Assembly (NCBI RefSeq): GCF_900019265.1
Contig: NZ_CYGX02000005.1
Location: 62,001-126,000 of the forward strand
Direction of reading: 5' to 3'
DNA from: Paraburkholderia ribeironis
GTDB lineage: Bacteria; Pseudomonadota; Gammaproteobacteria; Burkholderiales; Burkholderiaceae
Length of the DNA: 64,000 nt
Shown: positions 11,358 through 19,013 of the stretch, one piece after another
Position numbering within the stretch: the first letter of the stretch is position 1
Layout of the letters: each line of letters starts with the position of its first letter
Made by a program: the position numbers and the translations under genes
Notes under the pieces: generated by a model
What the model saw: only the letters and a program-made list of their open reading frames with translations
The model's database searches: none
Told to the model about the DNA's origin: nothing

Positions 11358-11771
11358 ATGCGATTCATGATCCTGGTAAAAGCGACGGCCGCGAGCGAAG
11401 CCGGTCAGATGCCGGAGGCGTCCCTGATGGCCGCGATGGGCACATATCACGAGGAACTCGGCAAAGCCGGCGTGCTGCTCGACGCCACCGGCTTGCAGCC
11501 GAGTTCGAAAGGCTGGCGCGTGCGTTACAGCGGGGGCAAGCGCACGGTCGTCGATGGTCCGTTCACCGAGGTCAAGGAGCTGATTGCCGGCTATACGCTG
11601 ATTCAGGTGCGCTCGCGCGAAGAAGCGATGGAGTGGGCGCGTCGTTTTCCGGCGCCGTTCGGCGAGCAGGCCGACGGTGAAATCGAAGTGCGGCAGTTGT
11701 TCGAACTCGACGACTTCGAACCCGGCCCGGAGGTAGATCGGTTCCGTGACCTGGAAGCCTCGCGACGCTGA
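11358..11771 (+). CDS. DGPF/YCII-domain protein, second copy
   Basis: 137 residues from ATG 11358, with AGGAG at 11345-11349. The hallmark reads VVDGPFTEVKELIAGYT near residue 62; the N-terminus MRFMILVKA is the usual first strand. It differs enough from the first copy that the two are old paralogues rather than a recent duplication. It is followed after three bases by a small in-frame ORF and then the sigma factor, so translational coupling through the three is plausible. Confidence 0.88.
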   Translation: MRFMILVKATAASEAGQMPEASLMAAMGTYHEELGKAGVLLDATGLQPSSKGWRVRYSGGKRTVVDGPFTEVKELIAGYTLIQVRSREEAMEWARRFPAPFGEQADGEIEVRQLFELDDFEPGPEVDRFRDLEASRR

Positions 11772-11774
11772 CTC

Positions 11775-11954
11775 ATGGGCCGCATTGCTCGCCGTTTCAA
11801 CCGTCACTTCAGCGACAACATCCATGGGATGCTGCCGGTCAAGGATTTGTGCAAGTCGTACGGGCACGGCTTCGAAGACATCGGTGACCGCATCGGGGAG
11901 TTGATCCATATGGATCCGAACACGCAGGCAGCGGGTAGCGGGTTGAGGCCGTGA
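11775..11954 (+). CDS. Small ORF (59 aa) overlapping the sigma-factor start
   Basis: Starts at ATG 11775, three bases after the second DGPF stop and in the same frame, and ends at TGA 11952-11954, overlapping the GTG start of the sigma factor as GTGA. The protein begins MGRIARRFNRHF and contains DLCKSYGHGFEDIGDRIGEL; no family recognised. The overlap implies either a coupling leader peptide or a real small protein. Alternatively it is the remnant of a longer C-terminal extension of the DGPF protein, separated by one stop codon. Confidence 0.5.
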   Translation: MGRIARRFNRHFSDNIHGMLPVKDLCKSYGHGFEDIGDRIGELIHMDPNTQAAGSGLRP

Positions 11955-13225
11955 CGACGTCGGCCACCCATCGTGCCATCGAGGCAGTCTGGCGGATCGA
12001 GTCCGCCAAGGTCATCGCCTACGTCGCGCGGATGGTGCGCGACGTGGGGCTCGCTGAAGAGCTGGCCCAGGACGCGTTGGTGGCCGCGCTCGAACATTGG
12101 CCGGACGCGGGCGTGCCCGACAATCCCGCAGCATGGCTGATGGCGACCGCGAAGAACCGCGCGCTCGACCGCTTGCGCCAGGAAGCGCTGCACGCGCGCA
12201 AGCGCGAGGAGCTGGGTCAGGATCTCGACGCGTTGGAGGCCCATCTCGTGCCGGATTTCGTCGATGCCCTCGATGCCGCACGCGCCGACGATATCGGCGA
12301 CGACCTGTTGCGGCTGGTGTTCACCGCATGCCATCCGGTGCTGTCTACCGATGCACGCGTAGCCCTCACATTGCGGTTGCTAGGCGGCCTCACCACGGAC
12401 GAAATCGCACGCGCGTTTCTCGTGCCGGAGCCGACCATCGCACAGCGGATCGTGCGGGCCAAGCGCACGCTGTCGGCGGCGCGCGTGCCGTTCGAGGTGC
12501 CGCAAGCGGACGCGCGCGCGCCGCGTCTTGCGTCGGTGTTGCAGGTGATCTACCTGATTTTCAACGAAGGCTATTCGGCTACCGCAGGCGACGACTGGAT
12601 GCGTCCATCGTTATGCGAGGAAGCGCTGCGGCTCGGACGCGTGCTCAGCGGTCTCGTGCCCGACGAAAGCGAGGTGCACGGCCTCGTCGCGTTGATGGAG
12701 ATTCAGGCGTCGCGCACGCATGCGCGCACCGACGCGCAGGGCCGTCCGGTGCTGCTGCTCGATCAGGATCGCAGCCGCTGGGACCCGTTGCTGATCCGCC
12801 GCGGGCTCGCTGCGCTAGCCAACGCGCACGCGTTGGGCGGCGCGAGCGGGCCGTATGCATTGCAGGCCGCGCTGGCTGCCTGTCACGCGCGGGCACACCG
12901 CGCCGAAGATACCGACTGGCTGCAGATCGTCGCGTTATACGACGCGCTCGCGCAGGTGGCGCCGTCGCCGGTGGTCGAGTTGAATCGGGCGGTCGCGGTG
13001 GGCATGGCGTTCGGACCGGCTGCCGGTCTGGAGATTGTCGACGCGCTCGCCGCCGATGCGGCGCTCGCGAATTATCACTGGCTGCCGAGCGTGCGCGGCG
13101 ATCTGCTGGTCAAGCTCGGGCGAGTGGAAGAAGCGCGCGTCGAGTTCGAACGCGCCGCCGCGATGACGCGCAATGCACGCGAGCGCGAGTTGCTGCTCGA
13201 CCGAGCGCGCGGCCTCGCGCATTGA
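11951..13225 (+). CDS. ECF sigma factor with C-terminal TPR-like extension (ECF42-type)
   Basis: 424 residues from GTG 11951. The sigma-2 region (DVGLAEELAQDALVAALEHW, then AWLMATAKNRALDRLRQ) and the sigma-4 region (LTLRLLGGLTTDEIARAFLV with TIAQRIVRAKRTL) occupy the first ~190 residues. The remaining ~230 are helical, including ALAAC, VVELNRAVAVGMAFG and ARVEFERAAAMT, matching the long C-terminal extension of ECF42 sigma factors. No anti-sigma factor gene is adjacent, as is typical of this group, in which the extension itself is thought to control activity. The two DGPF genes upstream are the expected partners. Confidence 0.9.
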   Translation: MTTSATHRAIEAVWRIESAKVIAYVARMVRDVGLAEELAQDALVAALEHWPDAGVPDNPAAWLMATAKNRALDRLRQEALHARKREELGQDLDALEAHLVPDFVDALDAARADDIGDDLLRLVFTACHPVLSTDARVALTLRLLGGLTTDEIARAFLVPEPTIAQRIVRAKRTLSAARVPFEVPQADARAPRLASVLQVIYLIFNEGYSATAGDDWMRPSLCEEALRLGRVLSGLVPDESEVHGLVALMEIQASRTHARTDAQGRPVLLLDQDRSRWDPLLIRRGLAALANAHALGGASGPYALQAALAACHARAHRAEDTDWLQIVALYDALAQVAPSPVVELNRAVAVGMAFGPAAGLEIVDALAADAALANYHWLPSVRGDLLVKLGRVEEARVEFERAAAMTRNARERELLLDRARGLAH

Positions 13226-13243
13226 ACCTGAACCGCACGTCAG

Positions 13244-13348
13244 CTAGCGGATCAACTGACGCACGCCCAACGCGACGATCAGCCCGGGAATCACCACGCC
13301 GGCGATGTACACGGAGAACACGCCTGGAACGGCGGAACCATCAACCAT
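13244..13348 (-). CDS. 34-residue single-membrane-segment protein
   Basis: ATG 13348 lies seven bases after AAGGAG (13356-13361), an excellent Shine-Dalgarno sequence, and the frame ends at TAG 13244-13246. The predicted protein begins MVDGSAVPGVFS, continues with a hydrophobic stretch of about 18 residues (YIAGVVIPGLIVALGV) and ends RQLIR, the layout of a small inner-membrane protein with a positive C-terminal tail. Third codon positions are GC-rich as in the neighbours. Function unknown; the gene is convergent with the sigma-factor gene and lies downstream of the DUF4337 gene on the same strand. Confidence 0.65.
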   Translation of the reverse strand: MVDGSAVPGVFSVYIAGVVIPGLIVALGVRQLIR

Positions 13349-13438
13349 ACGACACTCCTTGTTTCGGATCGACTGCGCAGCGCAATCCGCAGCGCAATCG
13401 CGGCATGCGCTGGCGGGCAGAGGCCCGCAGCGGATCGA

Positions 13439-14014
13439 CTATGCGAAGAACGCTACGCCACCGGTCAGCACGCCCGCAGCCGCGACAACGAACGACAGAT
13501 TGCGCAACCAGTTCTTGCGCGTCAGCAAAGTGATCGCGCACAGCGCAATCGCGACCTGAATCAGCAACGTGGCTTGCGCCCATCGATGGTGACCATGCAA
13601 CAGCGCTTCGCTTTTCGCGTCGTTGGCGGCGACTTCCTTTTCTAGCGCTTCGGCTTGCGCGCGGATCGGCTCTTTTTGCTGCTTGTATTTATCGACGTCG
13701 GCGAGGAACTTCGCGTGCGCGTCGGTATTGCCGGCCGACAGCGCCGCGCCGAGTTCGGCGAGATTCTGCTTCTCGCCCTTGGCCTGGTAGTAGCTCCACT
13801 GGTTCGCCGCTTCGGTCTTTTTGATCGCGGCTTCGTTCTTGAAGTACAGCGCCAGATTTTCGCTGTTGCCGCTCTGGTACGCGAACAGTGCGCCGAGCGT
13901 CGCGAGGATCGCCGTCATCACGGCCATGCGGCTCGCAAACGGGTCCGCGTCGTGGTGACCGGCGTGTTCGACCGCATGGTTGTGCGGACCATGCACTTCA
14001 TATTCTTCAGACAT
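13439..14014 (-). CDS. DUF4337 membrane protein
   Basis: 191 residues. A His-rich N-terminus (HGPHNHAVEHAGHHDADPF) precedes a first membrane segment (MAVMTAILATLGALFAYQSG), a ~90-residue soluble helical region with coiled-coil character (KNEAAIKKTEAANQWSYYQAKGEK region), and two closely spaced membrane segments at the C-terminus. This is the layout of the DUF4337 family, for which no function is known. The His-rich leader could bind metal, but this is only an inference. Confidence 0.88.
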   Translation of the reverse strand: MSEEYEVHGPHNHAVEHAGHHDADPFASRMAVMTAILATLGALFAYQSGNSENLALYFKNEAAIKKTEAANQWSYYQAKGEKQNLAELGAALSAGNTDAHAKFLADVDKYKQQKEPIRAQAEALEKEVAANDAKSEALLHGHHRWAQATLLIQVAIALCAITLLTRKNWLRNLSFVVAAAGVLTGGVAFFA

Positions 14015-14146
14015 CCGATTCTCCGAGGCAATGCTCTGCTAGTTGTCGCCGGGCGGCGCGCGAGCCCGGCGGCCTCAATCTTAGCCTGTCAGGCGCGGTG
14101 ATGGAAAACACGCCGTAGCAGGCGCGACGCCGCGGCCCCGCGGTCA

Positions 14147-15112
14147 CTACATGCGAATGACGACGCGGCCGCGCGTGCCGCCCGCCACTGCGGCGTAGGC
14201 CTCGCGAGCCTGTTCGAGGGGAAACTCCTGCGCGATGGCCGGCCCGGTCAGCTCGCCGTTTTCGAAGCCTTCGACCAGCGCCGTCATCAACGGCGCCGAT
14301 TCCGCGACACCCAGCTTGGCGCTATCCACGCCGAACAGTTGTGTCTCGTTGTGATAGAAGTCGATCAGATCGAACTCGACGCGGCGCTTGCCGGTCGCGC
14401 TGATTTCCAGCACCCGGCCGCGCCGCTTGACGAGACTCAGCGCGGTCTCGAACGCCACGCCGCCGACCGTGTCGTACACGACCTCGGCACCCGCGCCGCC
14501 GGTTGCTTGCTGCAAGCCTTCGGTGACGTGTTCGTCGAACGGTACGTAGGCGTCGATCAGGCAGCCGGCTGGCGTATCCGCATCGAGCGGGCGACGGTCG
14601 ACGGCGATCACCCGCGCGCCGCGTGCTTTGGCGAGCTGCACCACCGCGCCGCCGACGCCACCTCCCGCGCCGATCACCGCGATGGTTTCACCCGCTCGCA
14701 GTTGCGCGTACTCGACGGTCCCGAGCCACGCGACCACGAAGTTGACCCCGATCGCGGCGGCCTCGCTGTATGTCAACGTGGTCGGCTTGCGCGAGAGCGC
14801 GGCGAGCGGGATCTTGATGAATTCGGCGTGCGTGCCGTCGCGTGTGAAGCCGATGTCGCCACCGGTGCCCCATACATCGGCGCCTAGCCACGCTGGCGGC
14901 CCGTCGGCCACCACACCGCTGAAGTCGCGCCCCGGCGTGCGCGGCAAGACCGTTTGTTCGAAATGCCCGGCGACGTTCTTGACGTCGCTCGGATTGACCG
15001 AGGCCGCCATGACCCGCACGACCGCGCTGTCGGCGTCGGCTTGCGGGGTCGGCAGATCGACGAAGTCGAGCACCTCGGGACCGCCAAAAGACCTGAATTG
15101 AATCGCTTTCAT
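14147..15112 (-). CDS. Zinc-independent quinone oxidoreductase / MDR-family alcohol dehydrogenase
   Basis: 321 residues starting MKAIQFRSFGGPEVLDFVDLP, typical of NADPH:quinone oxidoreductases. The Rossmann loop VIGAGGGVGGAVVQLAKARG lies near residue 145; the downstream YDTVGGVAFETAL and the C-terminal GRVVIRM fit the zeta-crystallin-like branch. The zinc-ligand cysteines of classical alcohol dehydrogenases are absent. It likely reduces quinones or alpha,beta-unsaturated carbonyls. It lies between DUF4337 and a GNAT gene on the same strand without overlap. Confidence 0.88.
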   Translation of the reverse strand: MKAIQFRSFGGPEVLDFVDLPTPQADADSAVVRVMAASVNPSDVKNVAGHFEQTVLPRTPGRDFSGVVADGPPAWLGADVWGTGGDIGFTRDGTHAEFIKIPLAALSRKPTTLTYSEAAAIGVNFVVAWLGTVEYAQLRAGETIAVIGAGGGVGGAVVQLAKARGARVIAVDRRPLDADTPAGCLIDAYVPFDEHVTEGLQQATGGAGAEVVYDTVGGVAFETALSLVKRRGRVLEISATGKRRVEFDLIDFYHNETQLFGVDSAKLGVAESAPLMTALVEGFENGELTGPAIAQEFPLEQAREAYAAVAGGTRGRVVIRM

Positions 15113-15211
15113 CGCCTGTCGCTCCGTTTGGATTCCGGGCCGCGTCGTGCGGCGGACAGAGCATAGTCTAGGTGACTGGCGCGAGGGCGTCGGGGCTTCG
15201 GCGCGAGCGAC

Positions 15212-15937
15212 TCAGGTCGCCGACCTCTGCCGCGCGATCAGATCCGCCAGCCGTTCGACCTGCCGGCCCTGCGCATCGAAGTTGCTGGCGTCGAGCCAAC
15301 GCATATAGCTCGAACGCAGCGCGGGCCACTCGCCGTCGATGATCGAAAACCACGCGGTATCGCGATTGCGTTCGCGATACACGATCGCCTGGCGGAAGAT
15401 CCCTTCGAACGTGAAGCCATAGCGCAACGCAGCGCTGCGCGACGGCTCGTTCAGCGAATCGCACTTCCATTCGAAGCGCCGATAGCCCAGCTTGCCGAAC
15501 ACCTCGTTCATCAGCAGGAACATCGCTTCGGTGGCGATGCGCGTGCGTTTCAGGCGCGGCGAATAGGCAATGTGGCCGACTTCGATCACGCCGTTCGCCC
15601 GATCGATGCGCATCAGCGCCAGCGTGCCGACCGCGCGGCCGCTCGCCAGATCGATGACCGCGTAATGCAGCGGGTCGGCGGACGCGGCGAGGCGCGTCAG
15701 ATGCTCGCGATAGGCCGCGAGACTGGCGAACGGACCGACCGCGAGATAGGTCCAGTCGCGGCCATCGGCGGCGGAACTGTATGCGTCGAACAGATCGCCG
15801 GCGTGACGCTCGACGTCGACCGGTTCGATCCGGCAATACTGGCCCGTCAGCGGTTCGCGGCCGGGGGCCTGGGCGCTGCGCCAGCCTGGTACGGGCACAC
15901 CGATTGGTTGGTCGAACTCGTTACGTCTGGGTTCCAT
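15212..15937 (-). CDS. RimJ/RimL-type GNAT acetyltransferase
   Basis: 241 residues. The GNAT core shows VIEVGHIAYSPRLKRTRIAT near residue 117, FEWKCDSLNEPSRSAALRYGF near 155 and FEGIFRQAIVYRERNRDTAWF, the layout of RimL-like enzymes that acetylate protein N-termini, amino acids or small amines. A ~35-residue N-terminal extension precedes the fold. It is transcribed divergently from a MocR regulator, 108 bases between start codons, with a palindrome in between, so it is the most likely target of that regulator. Confidence 0.88.
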   Translation of the reverse strand: MEPRRNEFDQPIGVPVPGWRSAQAPGREPLTGQYCRIEPVDVERHAGDLFDAYSSAADGRDWTYLAVGPFASLAAYREHLTRLAASADPLHYAVIDLASGRAVGTLALMRIDRANGVIEVGHIAYSPRLKRTRIATEAMFLLMNEVFGKLGYRRFEWKCDSLNEPSRSAALRYGFTFEGIFRQAIVYRERNRDTAWFSIIDGEWPALRSSYMRWLDASNFDAQGRQVERLADLIARQRSAT

Positions 15938-15983
15938 GTCTGGTCTCCTGTCATGCGTGGATGTTCGTCGATGATGGAGTACG

Positions 15984-16001
15984 ATACCGCAAACGTGGTA
16001 T
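15984..16001. promoter_or_regulatory. Candidate MocR operator (ATACC-N8-GGTAT)
   Basis: A perfect inverted repeat, ATACC GCAAACGT GGTAT, lies between the divergent GNAT and MocR start codons. ATACC/GGTAT-type half-sites resemble those bound by MocR regulators such as GabR (established for that subfamily). Assignment to the adjacent regulator is an inference. Confidence 0.5.
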
Positions 16002-16045
16002 GTTCAAAAGATCCACGAGAAGCCCATTCGATAGGTCCAGCCGAG

Positions 16046-17581
16046 ATGATCGAGATCATAGGCCCGCTCGCCCACGCGGCCGGTGGGGCGAGCGCCGATG
16101 GCGATGCGAAGCGCGCGTCGCTGCAAAAGCAACTGATCGAGCGCTTGCAGCAAGCGATCCTCACGGGCCGCTTGGCCGCGGGCTCGCTGCTGCCGTCGTC
16201 GCGCTTGCTGGCCGCGGAGATGGGCGTGTCGCGCAATACCGTAGTAATCGCTTACGAGCATCTGGCTGCGGTCGGCTACGTGGTCGCCGACCGCCAGGGC
16301 ACGCGCGTCAGTCCGCTGTCCAGCCCGGCCGCACGTGGCGAGCCGCCGGCGCGCTCCGGTGCGCCCGAGGTGGCCTACGCGGCGCGCGTCGGGCAGTTCG
16401 AGGCGACACGCAGCCATGGCGACGACTCGCTCGCGTTGACCCCCGGCACGCCCGCACTGGACCACTTTCCGCTCGGTGCCTGGCGGCGCGCGCTGGAACG
16501 TGCCATGGACCGCGCGCTGCCGCTTGCGCTCGGCTACGGTACGCCGGTGGGCGAACCGGCGTTGCGCGACGCGATCGCCGCGCATTTGCGGATGGCGCGC
16601 GGCGTACGCTGCGAGGGCTCGCAGGTGGTGATCACTGAAGGCGCGCAGGAGGCGCTGAATCTGTGCGTGCGGCTCTTCACGAATCCAGGCGATATGGCGT
16701 GGGTCGAAGACCCGGGTTATCGCGGCGCGAAGGCCGCCTTCAATCTGGGCGATCTGAATCTGCTGCCGGTGCCCGTCGACGCCGAGGGCATGGCCGCGCC
16801 AGCGCATGCGTGGCGCACGCATCCACCGAAGCTGATCTATACGTCGCCTGCGCATCAGTATCCGACGGGCGCGGTGTTGTCGGTCGCGCGCCGTCTGGAA
16901 TTGATCGCGCACGCGCGGCACTGCGGCGCGTGGCTGATCGAGGACGATTACGACGGCGAATTCCGCCACACCGGCGAGCCGATCGCCAGCATGCAAGGTC
17001 TGGTTGCGGACGCTCCGGTGTTGTACGTGGGTTCATTCAGCAAGACGATGTTCCCGGCGTTGCGTCTCGGCTTCGTCGTATTGCCGCGCGGCATCGCCGC
17101 GCACAGCGCTGTTGCGTTGCGGGAAATGCTGCGCGGCGGGCATCGGCTGGAGCAACTGGCGCTCGCGCATTTCATCGGCAGCGGCGAGTTCGGGCGGCAT
17201 CTGGGACGCATGCGGCGGCTGTACCGGGAGCGTCAGCAGGCGCTGCGCGATGCGCTCAGCGCGCATTTCGCGCCGCCACAGATTCTCGGCGGCGATTGCG
17301 GCATGCATCTGACGCTGCGCCTGCCGCCGCATGTCGACGATCGAACCCTGGTCGAACGCGCGCTGCCTCAGGGGCTCACGCCGCGCCCGCTGTCCGGCTT
17401 TGCGTTGCAGCCGCGCGCCGAAACCAACGGGCTCGTGATCGGCTACGGCAACACGTCGGCTGAGCGGCTTGCGCCTGCGGTAGACACGCTGGCTGCACTA
17501 GTCCGTGAGATGGAAGGCAAGGCGCGACGGCGGGCGAAAGCGGCCCCGGCGGCCGCGTCGAGCACCATGGTTCGCGGGTAA
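16046..17581 (+). CDS. MocR-family regulator (GntR HTH fused to PLP aminotransferase fold)
   Basis: 511 residues from ATG 16046; the frame is open further upstream, but that part is antisense to the GNAT gene and crosses the operator. The N-terminal GntR winged helix is residues ~25-95 (LQQAILTGRLAAGSLLPSSR, then SRNTVVIAYEHL). A fold-type I aminotransferase domain follows, with GAQEALNLCVRLF, the DEDYDGEFR-like segment IEDDYDGEFRHTG, and the PLP lysine in VGSFSKTMFPALRLGFVV near residue 333. MocR proteins sense PLP or amino-compound adducts and control nearby metabolic genes, here probably the divergent acetyltransferase. Confidence 0.92.
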   Translation: MIEIIGPLAHAAGGASADGDAKRASLQKQLIERLQQAILTGRLAAGSLLPSSRLLAAEMGVSRNTVVIAYEHLAAVGYVVADRQGTRVSPLSSPAARGEPPARSGAPEVAYAARVGQFEATRSHGDDSLALTPGTPALDHFPLGAWRRALERAMDRALPLALGYGTPVGEPALRDAIAAHLRMARGVRCEGSQVVITEGAQEALNLCVRLFTNPGDMAWVEDPGYRGAKAAFNLGDLNLLPVPVDAEGMAAPAHAWRTHPPKLIYTSPAHQYPTGAVLSVARRLELIAHARHCGAWLIEDDYDGEFRHTGEPIASMQGLVADAPVLYVGSFSKTMFPALRLGFVVLPRGIAAHSAVALREMLRGGHRLEQLALAHFIGSGEFGRHLGRMRRLYRERQQALRDALSAHFAPPQILGGDCGMHLTLRLPPHVDDRTLVERALPQGLTPRPLSGFALQPRAETNGLVIGYGNTSAERLAPAVDTLAALVREMEGKARRRAKAAPAAASSTMVRG

Positions 17582-17806
17582 TTTTGGCGTTTGTCCGCGC
17601 GCCCCATGTCGCGCTATCGTGTCGCTTATGCGCGGTGATTTCGACGTGTCCGACGTCGACGAATTGCCCGCAGGTCATGCCCGGCGCACCGCACTGCAAC
17701 ATCGCGTGCGGGGTGGCGTGCGTCGCGGGCCTCGCTGTCAGCCCCCGGCATGAGGAATGCCTTTGTTGTGGTTATCTATGACGATATTTATTCGAACGGA
17801 GACGAC

Positions 17807-18139
17807 ATGAAGGAAATCGAACCGACCCCGTGGTTTGAGCTTGCCGCCCACACACCCGTCCGCGAAGGCTGGTACGAGGTGCAGCTGGCGAGCGGGGACA
17901 CCGCGTTTGCGAAGTTTGGCGATGGCGTGTGGACCGAGAAACCGCTGCTGGTCTTCACGCACTGGCGCGGCTTGTCCGCCGACCCATCGAAAGCCGCCGA
18001 AGGCGCGACCGAATCGATCGCCGCCGAGGCCACCGCGGCCGAGGGCGTACGTGCCGCATGGAACGCGTTCTTCCCGGGACTCGGCGAAGAACAGCACAAA
18101 CCGCTGGACGCCGTGGCCAACGGTAAAGCGCCGCATTGA
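17807..18139 (+). CDS. Hypothetical protein with a DUF551-like Trp-rich motif
   Basis: 110 residues from ATG 17807, behind GGAG (17797-17800); an upstream in-frame ATG at 17750 lacks a ribosome site. The pattern WFELAAHTPVREGWYEVQL ... FGDGVW ... VFTHWRGL resembles small DUF551-type domains, in which a short beta-sheet is framed by W-x-V/E and THW motifs, common in phage and accessory proteins. The Ala/Glu-rich middle may be a linker. Function unknown. Confidence 0.65.
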   Translation: MKEIEPTPWFELAAHTPVREGWYEVQLASGDTAFAKFGDGVWTEKPLLVFTHWRGLSADPSKAAEGATESIAAEATAAEGVRAAWNAFFPGLGEEQHKPLDAVANGKAPH

Positions 18140-18224
18140 CAGGGGCGCGGGCGGCGGCTTGCGGGCTGCCGTCCTGTCGCGCTTGATGTTGCGTTTTGTC
18201 TTTGCGTCTGTTTCTGCTTTTTCG

Positions 18225-18287
18225 TCTGCCTCTGCCTCTGCCTCTGCCTTTGCCTCTGCCTCTGCCTCGGCCTCTGCCTCGGCCTCC
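18225..18287. repeat. Hexanucleotide repeat (TCTGCC / TCGGCC)
   Basis: About ten tandem 6-base units, TCTGCC with variants TTTGCC and TCGGCC. On the minus strand it would encode a Glu-Ala repeat, but that frame overlaps the real gene 17807-18139 and is rejected. Hexamer repeats do not shift frame on slippage, but could alter spacing in a promoter region. Confidence 0.75.
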
Positions 18288-18766
18288 ATCCTGATTCGAA
18301 CGCCATGACGGCGTGTCCGGCTCGCGCGGGCCGCTAGTAGCGTGCGCGCGAGCGTCGGCATGGTCGTGGCCCGTGGCCGGGCTTGCCTGTCGAGGGGCGG
18401 ATACGATTGCTGTCATCCATTTTGACGCAAACAAGCCTTTCAGGGCGAGTGCTGGTACGACATGACGTTTTGGAATCCTTACTGTCGGGCCGTGCTTGGC
18501 CAGTTACCATTGCCGTCGTTTGTCCGCTCGGAGCTCGTCAACGCCGCGTTGACCGTCCCTAACGTGCGCGTCCATCATCGTGCATCGTTACGCGGTGCCG
18601 TTCGAAGTAGCGCTGAACATCGCAGTGGCGCTTGCCGCTAATGCCCAACGCGGCAATCTCGTCACTGACGCGCGCCAGCCTCCTGATAACTCCGGGCTGC
18701 GGGACGGTGAATCATGACGGCGCTCGCCGTCGATCCCTGATCCGGGTTGATCGAAATGTTGGGTGC

Positions 18767-18791
18767 GCACGCCTGCCCAGGCAGGGCGTGC
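18767..18791. other. GC-rich hairpin between 18139 and the exoprotein gene
   Basis: GCACGCCTGCC and GGCAGGGCGTGC pair over 11 positions with one bulged base around a 2-base loop. It is followed by only three T residues, so it may be a weak terminator isolating the downstream operon, or a structured leader. Confidence 0.4.
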
Positions 18792-19013
18792 GTTTGCCTC
18801 AGGCGGGCCTTAAGAAGGGCTTCATATAGAGAAGCTCGACACAATCGGACAAGTCCAGTTTTGGGAAAGTGTTGTGCAATCGCAGCAGATGTCGTGATTC
18901 GATAATTATTGACGCAGAAGATGCGCCTTGATGTGGCTATAGTTCACGCACGGCGCGGAAGAGACCAGCACCACACGCACTGCGCCTGCACAAAAACGAA
19001 TAATAGGAATTTC

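Larger units (their letters stand above)
18140..19013. other. About 870-base region upstream of the large exoprotein gene
   Basis: It holds a TCTGCC-type repeat and a GC-rich hairpin (both listed). An open stretch at about 18562-18717 on the plus strand ends in ALNIAVALAANAQRGNLVTDA and has gene-like third-base usage but no good start or ribosome site; it may be a gene remnant. The promoter of the exoprotein operon is presumably in the last 150 bases, which are visibly AT-richer. Confidence 0.4.

Noticed and set aside
15572..16045. Upstream extension of the MocR gene
   Set aside because: It is antisense to the GNAT gene and would cross the operator; homologues start at the GntR domain.
17738..18361. 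Minus-strand frame with a Glu-Ala/Lys repeat
   Set aside because: The repeat is only the translation of the TCTGCC tract, and the frame overlaps the better supported gene at 17807-18139.
18909..19013. Upstream extension of the large exoprotein
   Set aside because: The ESPR signal MRHLRHEYRIRLV begins at 19014 with a proper ribosome site; the extra 35 residues are not signal-like.
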